Positions 9,458 through 19,076 of a stretch of DNA of 64,000 nucleotides are shown here, one piece after another (positions within the stretch are counted from its first letter, which is position 1; every line of letters starts with the position of its first letter). Made by a program: the position numbers and the translations under genes. The DNA lies in the NCBI GenBank assembly GCA_026707225.1, contig JAPOXG010000010.1, forward strand, positions 62,001 to 126,000, read 5' to 3'. This DNA is from Chloroflexota bacterium. GTDB lineage: Bacteria > Chloroflexota > Anaerolineae > Aggregatilineales > Phototrophicaceae. The notes beneath the pieces were generated by a model. It had not been told where the DNA came from and ran no database searches. It saw only the letters and a program-made list of their open reading frames with translations.

Positions 9458-10195
9458 GTGAAAAGGCGGCTGACGGGACCATTGCTTTTTCCCCTTGCCG
9501 CCCTGATTGTCGTGGCCAGCCTGGCGCGCGGCGCCGTAACCGCGCCATCGTATACCGATGCCTACTACCACTTCAACGCGGCCAGTCGTCTGGCGCGGGG
9601 CGATGGGTTCGTCGAAGACTATCTCTGGAATTACCTGGACGCGCCGATGGAATTGCCAGTGCCTTCGCATCGATATTGGATGCCGCTGACAGCCATGCTG
9701 GCCGCCATGGGCATGGCCGCATTTGGGGCGCCCGCTGATTACGACGCCGCTCAAGCGCCGTTCATTTTGCTGGCTGCTGGCGCCGGCATGGTCGCCTATG
9801 CAACGACTCGGTCGCTTGCTGGCAATCGGCGAAACGCCTGGATCGCCGGCTTATTGACTGCTTTCGGCGGCTTCTTCGCGCCGCGCTGGGGCGCTATCGA
9901 TTCCTTCGCCCCGTATGTCTTGATCGGCGCCTTGGCGCTTCTTTGCTGCGGCAAGGCATTGATGCGCCCAGAACGGCAGTCGCTGTATTGGTTACTGACG
10001 GGCTGCCTCGTGGCGCTTGGCCACCTGACGCGTCCGGACGGCCTGCTGCTCTTGGTCAGCGCCTGCTACGCTGCGATTCCCGCGCGGGGATTCCTTGCCC
10101 TGCTTCGACAGCGTCAGTGGTCCGTTTGTCTAAAGCCACTCCTGTTGGTGAGCACGTCGTATCTGCTCCTGCTGCTGCCGGGCGCGGTCTTATGA
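9458..10195 (+). CDS. N-terminal part of a GT-C (family 39/83-like) membrane glycosyltransferase, apparently C-terminally truncated
   Basis: TAPSYTDAYYHFNAASRLARGDGFVEDYLWNYLDAP and LGHLTRPDGLLLLVSA resemble GT39-type enzymes, but the ORF stops at 245 aa after LLLLLPGAVL. Confidence 0.55.
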   Translation: MKRRLTGPLLFPLAALIVVASLARGAVTAPSYTDAYYHFNAASRLARGDGFVEDYLWNYLDAPMELPVPSHRYWMPLTAMLAAMGMAAFGAPADYDAAQAPFILLAAGAGMVAYATTRSLAGNRRNAWIAGLLTAFGGFFAPRWGAIDSFAPYVLIGALALLCCGKALMRPERQSLYWLLTGCLVALGHLTRPDGLLLLVSACYAAIPARGFLALLRQRQWSVCLKPLLLVSTSYLLLLLPGAVL

Positions 10196-10256
10196 CATGG
10201 CGATATTCTGATTATAATGGAGCCGGGCAGGGACCGACGAGCCGAAAGCCAGCAAC

Positions 10257-11009
10257 ATGTCTGACATATTCGACAAAATATCCACGCTAATCAATGCGCA
10301 GCTCAACGACTTCCTGGGCAAGAACCCGCGGTCGCCCTTGGCGCGCATTCAACTGAACGCGGGTGAAGCGGAGAAGAATCCCCAGCGGTCGGCGCAGAGC
10401 CTGCGCCAAAGGCTGGAAGAAGCGATAGAATATGAGGACGAGTTGCAGGCGCGGATAGACGAACGCATGCGCGCCGTTGTCGAGTTGGACAAGCTGGTGG
10501 ATGACATGCTGCGCAGCGGCGACGAAGTTTCAGCGCAGCGGCTGCAGAACCAGCTCAATATGAAGCAACAGCATCTGACGATTGCCGAATCGGAACTTCA
10601 TGACCACCGCTTGATGACGCGCCATCTCATGCAGGAATTGGCGACGCTGGAAACGGCGTTGGGGAGACAGGAAGAAGAGCGGCGCGGTCAACGGGCGCAG
10701 TCCTCGTCTTCAGCCGGCAAAATGCGCATCCCCATTGACGGCGGCGCAAGACCCGGCAAACGCGGTGCAAAGGTCAAGAAAACGATCTTGGACACGATGT
10801 CCAACAAATTTGATGAAACGCGAGCGAATCTGGAGAATATGCTGGACGGTTCGCCAGCGCCGGCGAGACCGGTGCTCCCCAGTGCTGTTCAGCGTTTCGA
10901 AATTGTGGACGAAGAACCGGATCCGCGAACGCCGAAGCCGCGCAAAAAGGACGAGCCCGATATGAAGTCGCGTTTGTCGCGCTTAAGCAGACCCTCCGAA
11001 GACGATTAA
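10257..11009 (+). CDS. PspA/IM30-like coiled-coil protein
   Basis: MSDIFDKISTLINAQLNDFLGKNP...LRQRLEEAIEYEDELQARIDERMRAVVELDKLVDDMLRSGDEVSAQRLQNQLNMKQQHLTIAESELHDHR; PspA-like heptads. Confidence 0.5.
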   Translation: MSDIFDKISTLINAQLNDFLGKNPRSPLARIQLNAGEAEKNPQRSAQSLRQRLEEAIEYEDELQARIDERMRAVVELDKLVDDMLRSGDEVSAQRLQNQLNMKQQHLTIAESELHDHRLMTRHLMQELATLETALGRQEEERRGQRAQSSSSAGKMRIPIDGGARPGKRGAKVKKTILDTMSNKFDETRANLENMLDGSPAPARPVLPSAVQRFEIVDEEPDPRTPKPRKKDEPDMKSRLSRLSRPSEDD

Positions 11010-11028
11010 TCCGCGCGTTCTCAAGTGG

Positions 11029-11817
11029 TTAGACGGCGCCGGAATGATCCGCGTCAAGCGTCTCGATTAGATCTTGCATGGATCGTTCGAAATAAGGGAA
11101 GCCCAGCCAGGCGCTCATCAACCCGAACAGCCCACCGGTGACAATGCGGAATATCGGCTCGGTCTCGCGCACGGGCCAGAATTCGAACGGCGGATAGCTC
11201 AATAGCTGGCTGAATCCGTCAAGCCCGACGGGACCCAAACCGGCGATTAGGTATAGCCAAAAGGGCAGGGGCCGGATCCGCCAACGAAAACGCCGATAAA
11301 TTAAGCCCCCGACAAAAATCATCGTGTAGATTGCGAGGTCGCGCGCGCAAAGGCTTGTCTTATAGCCGAGTGTCTCGTCGCCGATGAAGTGCCGCGCGGC
11401 GAATTGCTGGACGACGCTGAATTCCGCTAGCCCGTCGATGGTGGCGGGAGGGGCGGGCGACCGGCCGCCGTATATGCCCGACCAGAACCGATATTGTTCC
11501 AGGAAGGCTTCCGATTCGCTGGCCGCCGCTTCAAATGGCAGGTAAGCGCTACCGGCGGCGCCACGCGGGTAAAAGGCCTGTTCGCCAAATATGAAGGGCG
11601 AGCGAAAGGCGAATTGGTGACAGAAGGGACTATAAATCGTGTAGATGAAATCTGCGGAATGATTCAGGCCGAGCTTGGCCAGCGTCGGCGCCGCCCAGGG
11701 CAAGCTGATATAAATTGCCAGCGCGCTTAACGTGATTCGCAGCCAATTGCGCGCTAATCGAAGCAGCGCTGTACTCGCCTCCCGTGTCACGATTTCGAAT
11801 GCCGCTCGCGCTCTCAA
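11029..11817 (-). CDS. DUF2085 family membrane protein
   Basis: FCHQFAFRSPFIFGEQAFYPRG, LCARDLAIYTMIFVGGLIY, GLGPVGLDGFSQLLSYPPFEFWPVRETEPIFRIVTGGLFGLMSAWL. Confidence 0.7.
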   Translation of the reverse strand: MRARAAFEIVTREASTALLRLARNWLRITLSALAIYISLPWAAPTLAKLGLNHSADFIYTIYSPFCHQFAFRSPFIFGEQAFYPRGAAGSAYLPFEAAASESEAFLEQYRFWSGIYGGRSPAPPATIDGLAEFSVVQQFAARHFIGDETLGYKTSLCARDLAIYTMIFVGGLIYRRFRWRIRPLPFWLYLIAGLGPVGLDGFSQLLSYPPFEFWPVRETEPIFRIVTGGLFGLMSAWLGFPYFERSMQDLIETLDADHSGAV

Positions 11818-11823
11818 AATCGT

Positions 11824-12387
11824 TCAAGCCTTTGTGCTCAGATCGTTCAAATCCCATCGCAGCTGTTCCAAGTGAACCGCTCCATAATACACGCGGCGAA
11901 TAATGTGATCGGAATCGAGCACGAAGGTAGTCGGCAGCCCGCGAACCTGGTAGCGCGCGGTCAGTGCGCCATGCCGGTCGAGCAGAATGTCATAGGCCAA
12001 TCCGAGCTGAATCATCCAGTCGCGCGCGGCCTGCAGGCTCTCGCCCAGGTTCACTGCCAGAATGCGCAGTCGTCCCGGATAGCTGTCGTAGAGCATTTGC
12101 AGATCGCGCATTTCGCGCCGACAGGGCTGACACCAGGTCGCCCAGAAATTGATAATGGTGACGGATCCGCGCGCCTGCTCAAGCTTAAGCGCCCTGGCGG
12201 ACGCGGTTGGCAGCGTGAATGCCGGCGCCCTCGAATCGACTTCTGGCGCCCGGACGAGACCATTCTTGTCGAGAAGCCCGCTGTAATCGCGCCGGTTGGG
12301 CAAACCGGCGCCGTTCAAGATAGCAATTGCCGCGCCCAGTGACAGGATCGCGGCAAGCCAGTGCAAGAGTCGATTCAACTTCGACAT
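11824..12387 (-). CDS. TlpA/ResA-like thiol:disulfide oxidoreductase
   Basis: VTIINFWATWCQPCRREMRDLQMLYDSYPGRLRILAVNLGES with CxxC; N-terminal hydrophobic anchor. Confidence 0.88.
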   Translation of the reverse strand: MSKLNRLLHWLAAILSLGAAIAILNGAGLPNRRDYSGLLDKNGLVRAPEVDSRAPAFTLPTASARALKLEQARGSVTIINFWATWCQPCRREMRDLQMLYDSYPGRLRILAVNLGESLQAARDWMIQLGLAYDILLDRHGALTARYQVRGLPTTFVLDSDHIIRRVYYGAVHLEQLRWDLNDLSTKA

Positions 12388-12406
12388 GTCATTCTGGCGT
12401 CAATGC

Positions 12407-14368
12407 TCATGTTTGGGCAAAAGCCTCATGCAGCATTTCGCTCAGTTGCGCTTCGGTCATGATGCCAAAGTGCCGCGCTAAAATCACTCCATCGCGGTCG
12501 AGCAAGTAAGAGCTGGGACGTGTTTGAATGCCGTAGGACTCATTGATTTCGCCGCTGTCATCGAGCGCCAACGGGAAACTCAAGGCGAATTCATCGCGGA
12601 AGGAAAACATCGCCTCTTCCGTATCGTTGTAGGCGATGGCGAGAATTTCGAGGCCTCGCTCATGCCATTCTTCGTAGGCTTTCTGGAATTCCGGCATTTC
12701 GCGCCGGCATGGACCACACCAGGTGCCCCAGAAATTCAGCAGCACGACTTGGTCGCGCAGGGAGGACAACGCAAGGTCTTCACCGTCGAGCGTCTCGATG
12801 GTAAAGGCGGGCGCGCGATTGCCCGCCGCCAATCCGACCGCCGGCTCCAAATCAGCGGCAATGTCGGCGAAACTGTTCATCGCATCGTCGGATAGCGCCG
12901 GCTCGCTCGATTGTGCATCGGCTGCCTCGGGCGGCGTTGAGTCGGGCCTAGCGATCGCTTCGGCATCACGCGCCTTGACGCGGAATCGCGACGTATCGGC
13001 TGCCGATGTATTGCGGAGCGCGACGCGATATTTGCCGTCGCTTGGGAGCTCGAAGCCAGCCAAGGGATAATAGCGTCCGTCGGATTCCAAGCTGTCAGCT
13101 TTGCCGGCGCGCGCCAGTTCTTCTTCGCTAGGTCCAAACAGGATCAATTCGAAATCGGGTACGTCTTCATTGACGCTGCGCACTTCGAAATCGATCTTTC
13201 GCCCGGTTTCGCCATGGAAAAGATATTCTTGTTGCGGCTTATCCGGCGCCAAGATACCGCTGGCGCTTTGGTTGATGGCGACCGGCGCCAGCGAACCACC
13301 AAGGCAAGCACCGAGGTGGCTTAAGTCCAATTCACCGTTAAAGAAGCCGACGCCGCATTCTTCGACGCGGAAGGTGAAATCAGCGAATTCGCCCCGAGAA
13401 AATGTCTGGCTCAGGCTCTGCAGTTGACCGCTGGCGACCAGCAGTCCAATGGCGATCAGCAGCGTCCCGCTGAGCAACTCAATCTTGTGCATGTGACGCT
13501 GCAGGCGGCGCAGAAGGCCCTGCGCGCTATTCATGAGCAGCGCAGTGATAACAAATGGAATGCCCAGCCCGATCGAGTAGGCGGTGAGCAACAACATGCC
13601 TTGTGCGATGTCGCCGCTGCTGGCGCCGCTCGCCGCCGCCACCGTCAGGATTGTCCCGAGCAGCGGACCAATGCAGGGCGTCCAGCCGGCGGAGAACACC
13701 ATGCCCATAAAGGTAGAGCCGAGCAGACCGTCGCGACCGCTGCCGCCAATATCGGCGCGCGTATCGGAATAGAGCAGGGACTCTAGGCGATCCATGGCGC
13801 CATGCCAGAAGTTTGCCGGCTCAGCAAAGGCGCCCTTGGCGAATAGCGTGACAGCTAAGACGGCGATTAGAGGCAGGGCGACTGCGGCTTGTTCAAGGAA
13901 AGCCCAATAGATCAGCGCGCTGGCTAGCATGGTAAATGCGATGCTGAAGAGGATATTGTCCAGTATGCCGGCTTGCCCTTTTTTGCGCAGCCAGGCGAAG
14001 AAGCGCGGCAGCACCCCCATGAACTGAAAGCCGAAAAAAATGATCACCATGCCGCCGACGCGGCCGAGAATCTCGGTGAAGGCGCTTACGTGCTGGCCCG
14101 CCAAACTGGATAAGGCAGTCGTGAACAAGCCAATCAGAACAAATACGATCGTAAAGCCGAGGACAAATGCGATGCCGTGCAGCAGCATCTGCAGACGCAA
14201 GGCGAGGCTCACCGTGGCGACTGTGCCCGTGGCCGCCTGACGACTGACGTTGTGCGTCAAGCGCCCGCCCATATAGCCGATATAGGCCGGCACCAGCGGC
14301 AAGACGCAGGGTGAAATGAAGGACAGAATGCCGGCAACGAGCGCCAGGCCGATTGTGACATTTTCCAT
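12407..14368 (-). CDS. Fusion: CcdA/DsbD-like membrane domain, beta-sandwich (PPC-like) domain, TlpA thioredoxin domain
   Basis: MENVTIGLALVAGILSFISPCVLPLVPAYIGYMGG...GMVFSAGWTPCIGPLLGTIL (CcdA); C-terminal VVLLNFWGTWCGPCRREMPEFQKAYEEWHERGLEILAIAYND. ATG 14368 preceded by GGAGGTAGCAAAC. Confidence 0.85.
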   Translation of the reverse strand: MENVTIGLALVAGILSFISPCVLPLVPAYIGYMGGRLTHNVSRQAATGTVATVSLALRLQMLLHGIAFVLGFTIVFVLIGLFTTALSSLAGQHVSAFTEILGRVGGMVIIFFGFQFMGVLPRFFAWLRKKGQAGILDNILFSIAFTMLASALIYWAFLEQAAVALPLIAVLAVTLFAKGAFAEPANFWHGAMDRLESLLYSDTRADIGGSGRDGLLGSTFMGMVFSAGWTPCIGPLLGTILTVAAASGASSGDIAQGMLLLTAYSIGLGIPFVITALLMNSAQGLLRRLQRHMHKIELLSGTLLIAIGLLVASGQLQSLSQTFSRGEFADFTFRVEECGVGFFNGELDLSHLGACLGGSLAPVAINQSASGILAPDKPQQEYLFHGETGRKIDFEVRSVNEDVPDFELILFGPSEEELARAGKADSLESDGRYYPLAGFELPSDGKYRVALRNTSAADTSRFRVKARDAEAIARPDSTPPEAADAQSSEPALSDDAMNSFADIAADLEPAVGLAAGNRAPAFTIETLDGEDLALSSLRDQVVLLNFWGTWCGPCRREMPEFQKAYEEWHERGLEILAIAYNDTEEAMFSFRDEFALSFPLALDDSGEINESYGIQTRPSSYLLDRDGVILARHFGIMTEAQLSEMLHEAFAQT

Positions 14369-14461
14369 GTTTGCTACCTCCGGTGGTTCCAGGCGCCGTT
14401 GAGGCGTCAACTCTCCACTGCTATATCACTGAGCTTGACGCCAATTGATTACAAGAGCCTT

Positions 14462-14525
14462 GCTAGCAGCTAATCCATTCCTTAGCGGAAAGCTGCTGGC
14501 GCGCCGGCGAAGGAATCGCTATTCC
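14462..14525. other. Two adjacent hairpin-forming inverted repeats in an intergenic region
   Basis: GCTAGCAGCT (14462-14471)/AGCTGCTGGC (14491-14500), 10 bp with one G-T pair, containing TTCC/GGAA; then GGAAT-CGCT-ATTCC (14512-14525). Confidence 0.5.
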
Positions 14526-14579
14526 GCGCTTGCCAGTATCGTTCATATCTCATTTTATCAGACTGTATGCAGCGCTGTT

Positions 14580-15920
14580 TCAGTCTCCCTCGTCCAGCAG
14601 CTGCCGCAACAGAGCCGCCTCTTCTTGCGCCGAACTGACCTCGCCATCGATCCAGGCGAAGCGCAGACGATCAAGGAGCTGTCGATAGCGCGGTCCCGGG
14701 GCGAGCCCCGTCGCCTTCAGGTCATCCCCTGAAATTGTCGGGCGGCGCTGGCGCCAATCCGATGCGTATTTGGCAATCATAGTCTGTGCCGCCGGTTTCT
14801 CCGCCGCGAGCAGCCAGCCAGCCTGCAACGCGGACTCGGGAAACGCATCCAGGATTTTAGCGACGCGGCTCGGGCGAATGGCGGGTTCGTCAAGCAGAAG
14901 AAATTGTTCACACAGTCTCGCGCTGGCCGTGATCGCCTCTTTCAGCCGGTTCGTCAGCGCCAGCCGTTCGCAGAGAGCTAGCGCCTCCGCGCTGTCGATG
15001 CCGCTCATGAGCATCATCCAGCGGAGCGCCTGCCCTCCGACGGTCGACGACGGCCAGGGCGGCTCGAGATTATTGCAGCGCGCGATCAGATCAGGCAGCC
15101 GCGGGCTGATGCGAAAGGCCGGGTGTATATTCGCCAGTGCGCCCAACTCTTGCAAGCGCAGGAGGATCGCGCCGGCTCGCGGCTCGCGCAAGATCAGGTC
15201 GATTTCGTTTTTCAGCCGCTGGCCCGTCATGCGCCCGAGATGGGGAAGCGCCGCCTGCATCCATTTGGCGGTATTCGATTCCAGATTGAAACCAAGCCGC
15301 TCGGCATAGCGCAGCGCCCGCAGGATTCGCGTCGGATCATCTACGAAGCTTTGCTCATGAATTGCTCGAATCAATCTCCGCTCAAGATCCTCCTTCCCGC
15401 CACAGACATCAAACAGGCGACCCGACCGCGCGAATGGGCTGATCTGTATCGCGAGCGCGTTGACGCTGAAGTCGCGCCGCCTCAGGTCACTTTCAATGTC
15501 GCTGGGCGTCACGGCCGGCAGAGCCGCCGGATGCGCATAAGTTTCCCTGCGCGCCGTCACGAAGTCGACGCTGGCGGGGAGCGCCTCAAGCACAAGAGAA
15601 AGACTGTGGGCGACGCTTTCATCCAGGATCCATTTTGCCGTTCCAAAGGGCTCATGTATTTCGACTGCGCCGCCGAATGATTTTGCCAGAGATCTGGCGA
15701 AGCTGATGGCATTGCCCTCGACAACAAAATCGAAATCGAGCGTTCTCCGACGCAGCAGCAAATCGCGCGCAACCCCGCCCGCAAGATAAAGCGCCAGATT
15801 CTTCTTCCGCGCCACACACGATACAAGCTCAATAAACTTGGCGCCTTGCTCGCCAAGAATGTTCTGGATGTTTCTAAGTTCAAAATATGAAGAACCGCCG
15901 ACTCCACCCGCGCTTGCCAT
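14580..15920 (-). CDS. CCA tRNA nucleotidyltransferase / poly(A) polymerase family
   Basis: LYLAGGVARDLLLRRRTLDFDFVVEGNAISFARSLA, RRDFSVNALAIQISPF, IRAIHEQSFVDDPTRILRALRYAERLGF. Confidence 0.9.
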   Translation of the reverse strand: MASAGGVGGSSYFELRNIQNILGEQGAKFIELVSCVARKKNLALYLAGGVARDLLLRRRTLDFDFVVEGNAISFARSLAKSFGGAVEIHEPFGTAKWILDESVAHSLSLVLEALPASVDFVTARRETYAHPAALPAVTPSDIESDLRRRDFSVNALAIQISPFARSGRLFDVCGGKEDLERRLIRAIHEQSFVDDPTRILRALRYAERLGFNLESNTAKWMQAALPHLGRMTGQRLKNEIDLILREPRAGAILLRLQELGALANIHPAFRISPRLPDLIARCNNLEPPWPSSTVGGQALRWMMLMSGIDSAEALALCERLALTNRLKEAITASARLCEQFLLLDEPAIRPSRVAKILDAFPESALQAGWLLAAEKPAAQTMIAKYASDWRQRRPTISGDDLKATGLAPGPRYRQLLDRLRFAWIDGEVSSAQEEAALLRQLLDEGD

Positions 15921-15940
15921 AGCTAAAACCTGTAACGCGC

Positions 15941-16333
15941 TTATGTCGGCGTGACCCAGGGCCCGATCAGCTCTCTCTCCATCATGCTGAGCGAGGTTGT
16001 AAAGTTGAAGAATGCCAGCAGCGCGTAGGCGAGGGCGGCGCGTTTGTCGTCCCGGCCGCTCATCAGGCTAAACAGCCCCGGCATGATAATGGCCAGCCAG
16101 AGCATATAGAGCAGATAGACGACGACGCGCTCGGAACGAGGCTGCATTCCCGATAACAGCAGCGCGACGCCGACCGCCAGCGTCGCAGCCGCCAGCAGCG
16201 CGTAGGTCAGGACCGCTCCCCAGTAATGACCCGAGATCGCTTCTCGCCTGCTTGCCGTATACGCAGCCCAAAGGCCCAGAGCCAGCGAGTACATGATATG
16301 CATATTGAACAAGATTTGGTGCAGGTCTGCCAT
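15941..16333 (-). CDS. Small hydrophobic membrane protein of unknown function
   Basis: 130 aa with about 4 predicted TM segments; same strand and close spacing with neighbours. Confidence 0.5.
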   Translation of the reverse strand: MADLHQILFNMHIMYSLALGLWAAYTASRREAISGHYWGAVLTYALLAAATLAVGVALLLSGMQPRSERVVVYLLYMLWLAIIMPGLFSLMSGRDDKRAALAYALLAFFNFTTSLSMMERELIGPWVTPT

Positions 16334-16394
16334 TTGACGTTACAGCGAATCGTCGATCATGCAGTCATTCTATCATATCGCAGCGCGTAATTGC

Positions 16395-17354
16395 TTATAG
16401 GATCGTTATCCATCCCATATTGGACGCCAGCCAGATCAGTGCCAAAAGATTGGCGATGATCAGACCGGGACGCTGCATATTCCCGCCCTCGCTCGCCAGG
16501 TTGCCGCGCATATCGAATTCCCAGGGGAAGATGACTGTCGTGATGACGCCGATGATCAAGATCGTACCGAGCCAAATGGGAAAAAGCGCCTCCATGATGG
16601 CGAGCGTGATACAGATCAGCGCGCCGACAATCGAGAGGTGTCCGAGGATTGAAGTTGGAACCTTGCCCAAGAGTACGGCGGTATTCTTTAATCCCGCTGC
16701 TTTGTCCAGCTCATAGTCGACGACTTGATTATAGAATTGACCATAGGCGGAAAAGAGGCTTGCCGCTGCAATGACCAGCCATACTTCGCGCGGCGCCGTG
16801 CCGTAAGTGAAGTAGCCTGAAGCCAGCAGCAGTCCGCTGAGCATGAGCGCGTGGGTCACGACGTCAGTGATTGGGCGCGCCTTTAAGCGAAAGGGATGCG
16901 CCGAATACAGATAACAGAGCGCAAGCGTTACCCCGCCGATCACGAGCGCCAGCGCGCCGCTTAGGGCAAATAACCCCAGGGAGGCGATGAACGTTGCCGC
17001 GCTCAATACCGCGCCGTCGCGCCGGCTCAGAACACCGCTGCTGATGACGTTTTGCCGTTTCTTTTGCGCATCAAGCGCGTCATCAGGCGCGTCTTCAATG
17101 TTATTCACCATGAAAGCGAAGGACATTGCCAGAATGTTGGCGGCCAAAACGGCAAAGAGTCGCCAGTCCGCAGCCGCATCCGGCTCAAGCGCCAATAGCC
17201 CGCCGATGATGGTGAGCGGAATAGTGAAGGGGACATGCTCGCGCCAGCGCGACAGACGGATGACGGCGGCGAACTTGCTGCGATGCTGCGCTGCGGCTGT
17301 CTTCGTCAATTTACCTTTGACCGATTCAACTAGGCGGCGATGCGTAATCCGCAC
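16395..17354 (-). CDS. UbiA family prenyltransferase
   Basis: FMVNNIEDAPDDALDAQKKRQNVISSGVLSRRDG (NxxxDxxxD-like), LYSAHPFRLKARPITDVVTHALM, YGQFYNQVVDYELDKAAGLKNTAVLLG. The ORF-track N-terminus (17717) overlaps a divergent gene; the in-frame GTG at 17354 is more likely. Confidence 0.8.
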   Translation of the reverse strand: MRITHRRLVESVKGKLTKTAAAQHRSKFAAVIRLSRWREHVPFTIPLTIIGGLLALEPDAAADWRLFAVLAANILAMSFAFMVNNIEDAPDDALDAQKKRQNVISSGVLSRRDGAVLSAATFIASLGLFALSGALALVIGGVTLALCYLYSAHPFRLKARPITDVVTHALMLSGLLLASGYFTYGTAPREVWLVIAAASLFSAYGQFYNQVVDYELDKAAGLKNTAVLLGKVPTSILGHLSIVGALICITLAIMEALFPIWLGTILIIGVITTVIFPWEFDMRGNLASEGGNMQRPGLIIANLLALIWLASNMGWITIL

Positions 17355-17430
17355 AGCATAGCACAGCAGGCTAGATATGCGATATGCCTCGCTTGCGCAA
17401 GTCGCCTTGTTTACGGCAATAGGGCTTAGT

Positions 17431-19038
17431 ATGATGCGCTCTATGTTTCGAAGTCTAGCCGCCTGTGTCGCTGGCGTCATTACCCTGGCGGGATGCAATC
17501 TCGCCAATAGCCCCATGCCGGATGTCACGGCAGAAACAGGCGTAGCGCGTGTTCGCTTGCAAGCTAGCCCGATACCGGCGACTGCTACCTTGAACGCGCT
17601 CATTGAGAGCGCTAGTGAGAGCAAGGCAAGCCCAACGCCAACCAAAGCCGTTCCCGCGCGTTGCGATGCCACTGAAGAAAAGCGCCCGGCGAGACAGGTT
17701 AGCGCGGAGATCAACATTGATTATGCAGCGAAGTCGGCTGATGTCGTCCAGACGATCAATTTTCTAAATCGAGAAGCGCTCGCGCTCGACTCGATGGTGC
17801 TTGATGTGCAAGCGAACCAGTGGGAGGACGCCTTTCAACTAAGGGATCTGACCGTCAACGGCGCGTCGGCGGACTATGACTTGAACCTGAATCGCCTGCG
17901 CGCCGGTTTGGACGAGCCATTGGAATCCGGCTGCTGGCTGGAGATCGGGCTGCAGTTTCGTTTGCAGCCGGCGGCAATCCGCGATGGCTTGCGCTCTTAC
18001 CGCGGCTTCTTCGGCTATAGCGCGCGACAGCTCAATCTGGGCCACTTCCTGCCGACGGCGGCGGCGCGGCTGGACGATGATTGGCGAATACACGATCCCA
18101 TCGGCATCGGCGAGCAAGTCGTCTACGATGTGGCGAACTGGCAAGTGACGGTGTCGGTTGAGAATGCGCCGGACGGGCTCGCGCTGGCCGCGCCGGGAAC
18201 GGTCACCGCCCTTGGACCGACAAAGTGGGACATCGAGTTGTTGAATTCGCGGGACTTCGCCATCAGCCTCGGCGACGGGTTGATCGCGACCGAGCTGCAG
18301 CTAGCCAATGGCGTGACCGTCGCGGTTTATACCTTTGCCGACGCCCAGATCTACGCAAACGGCATCCAGTTGGACGGCGCTGATCATGTGTTGCAAGAAG
18401 CGGAAAAGGCGCTGGCGCTATTTGAAAAGACTTTCGCGCCCTATGACCGGGAGCGATTTGTCATCGTCCAGGGCGACTTTCCCGATGGCATGGAATTCAG
18501 TGGGCTGGTTTTTGTCGGCGGCGCCTGGTTCACCAGCTTTGACGGCGGACCGCGCAACTATCTAACGCTTATTTCCGTTCACGAGATTGCGCATCAATGG
18601 TGGTATGCAAGGGTGGGCAATGATTCGGCGCTCAATCCCTGGCTTGATGAGGCGCTGGCAACCTACAGCGAGTATCTCTTCATTGAATCGCATTACCCGG
18701 CATACAAGAATTGGTGGTGGACCTTTCGCGTGGCCGGCTTCTTCCCGCGAGGCAAGGTGGACAGCGACGTGTATGAATTCGCCACCGCCCGCGAGTATAT
18801 CAATGCGGTTTATCTCAGGGGCGTTCAGATGCTGCACAATCTGCGCGTCGATATCGGCGATGAGGCCTTTTACCAGTTGCTGCGCGCTTACCTTACCGCC
18901 GCCGACGGACAAATTGCCGAGCCGACGCTATTCTGGCGCCAGCTACCGCCGGAGCAGCGCGACTTGACTTTGGCGACGCGAGTGGAGTACTTGCGCCAGC
19001 ATGACGACAATTCCCTTTTCGGCGCTGTGGATGATTAG
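17431..19038 (+). CDS. Lipoprotein M1-family (gluzincin) metallopeptidase
   Basis: Lipobox CVAGVITLAGC; zinc motif HEIAHQWWYARVGNDSALNPWLDEALATYSEYLF (HExxH-x18-E). Confidence 0.85.
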   Translation: MMRSMFRSLAACVAGVITLAGCNLANSPMPDVTAETGVARVRLQASPIPATATLNALIESASESKASPTPTKAVPARCDATEEKRPARQVSAEINIDYAAKSADVVQTINFLNREALALDSMVLDVQANQWEDAFQLRDLTVNGASADYDLNLNRLRAGLDEPLESGCWLEIGLQFRLQPAAIRDGLRSYRGFFGYSARQLNLGHFLPTAAARLDDDWRIHDPIGIGEQVVYDVANWQVTVSVENAPDGLALAAPGTVTALGPTKWDIELLNSRDFAISLGDGLIATELQLANGVTVAVYTFADAQIYANGIQLDGADHVLQEAEKALALFEKTFAPYDRERFVIVQGDFPDGMEFSGLVFVGGAWFTSFDGGPRNYLTLISVHEIAHQWWYARVGNDSALNPWLDEALATYSEYLFIESHYPAYKNWWWTFRVAGFFPRGKVDSDVYEFATAREYINAVYLRGVQMLHNLRVDIGDEAFYQLLRAYLTAADGQIAEPTLFWRQLPPEQRDLTLATRVEYLRQHDDNSLFGAVDD

Positions 19039-19076
19039 ATCGCGGCGGCGATATGCGCTGCGCTAAAGGAATCACT

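Noticed and set aside
17355-17717. N-terminal extension of the UbiA ORF up to 17717
   Set aside because: Overlaps the start and lipoprotein signal of the divergent M1 peptidase; the prenyltransferase fold starts after ~17320.
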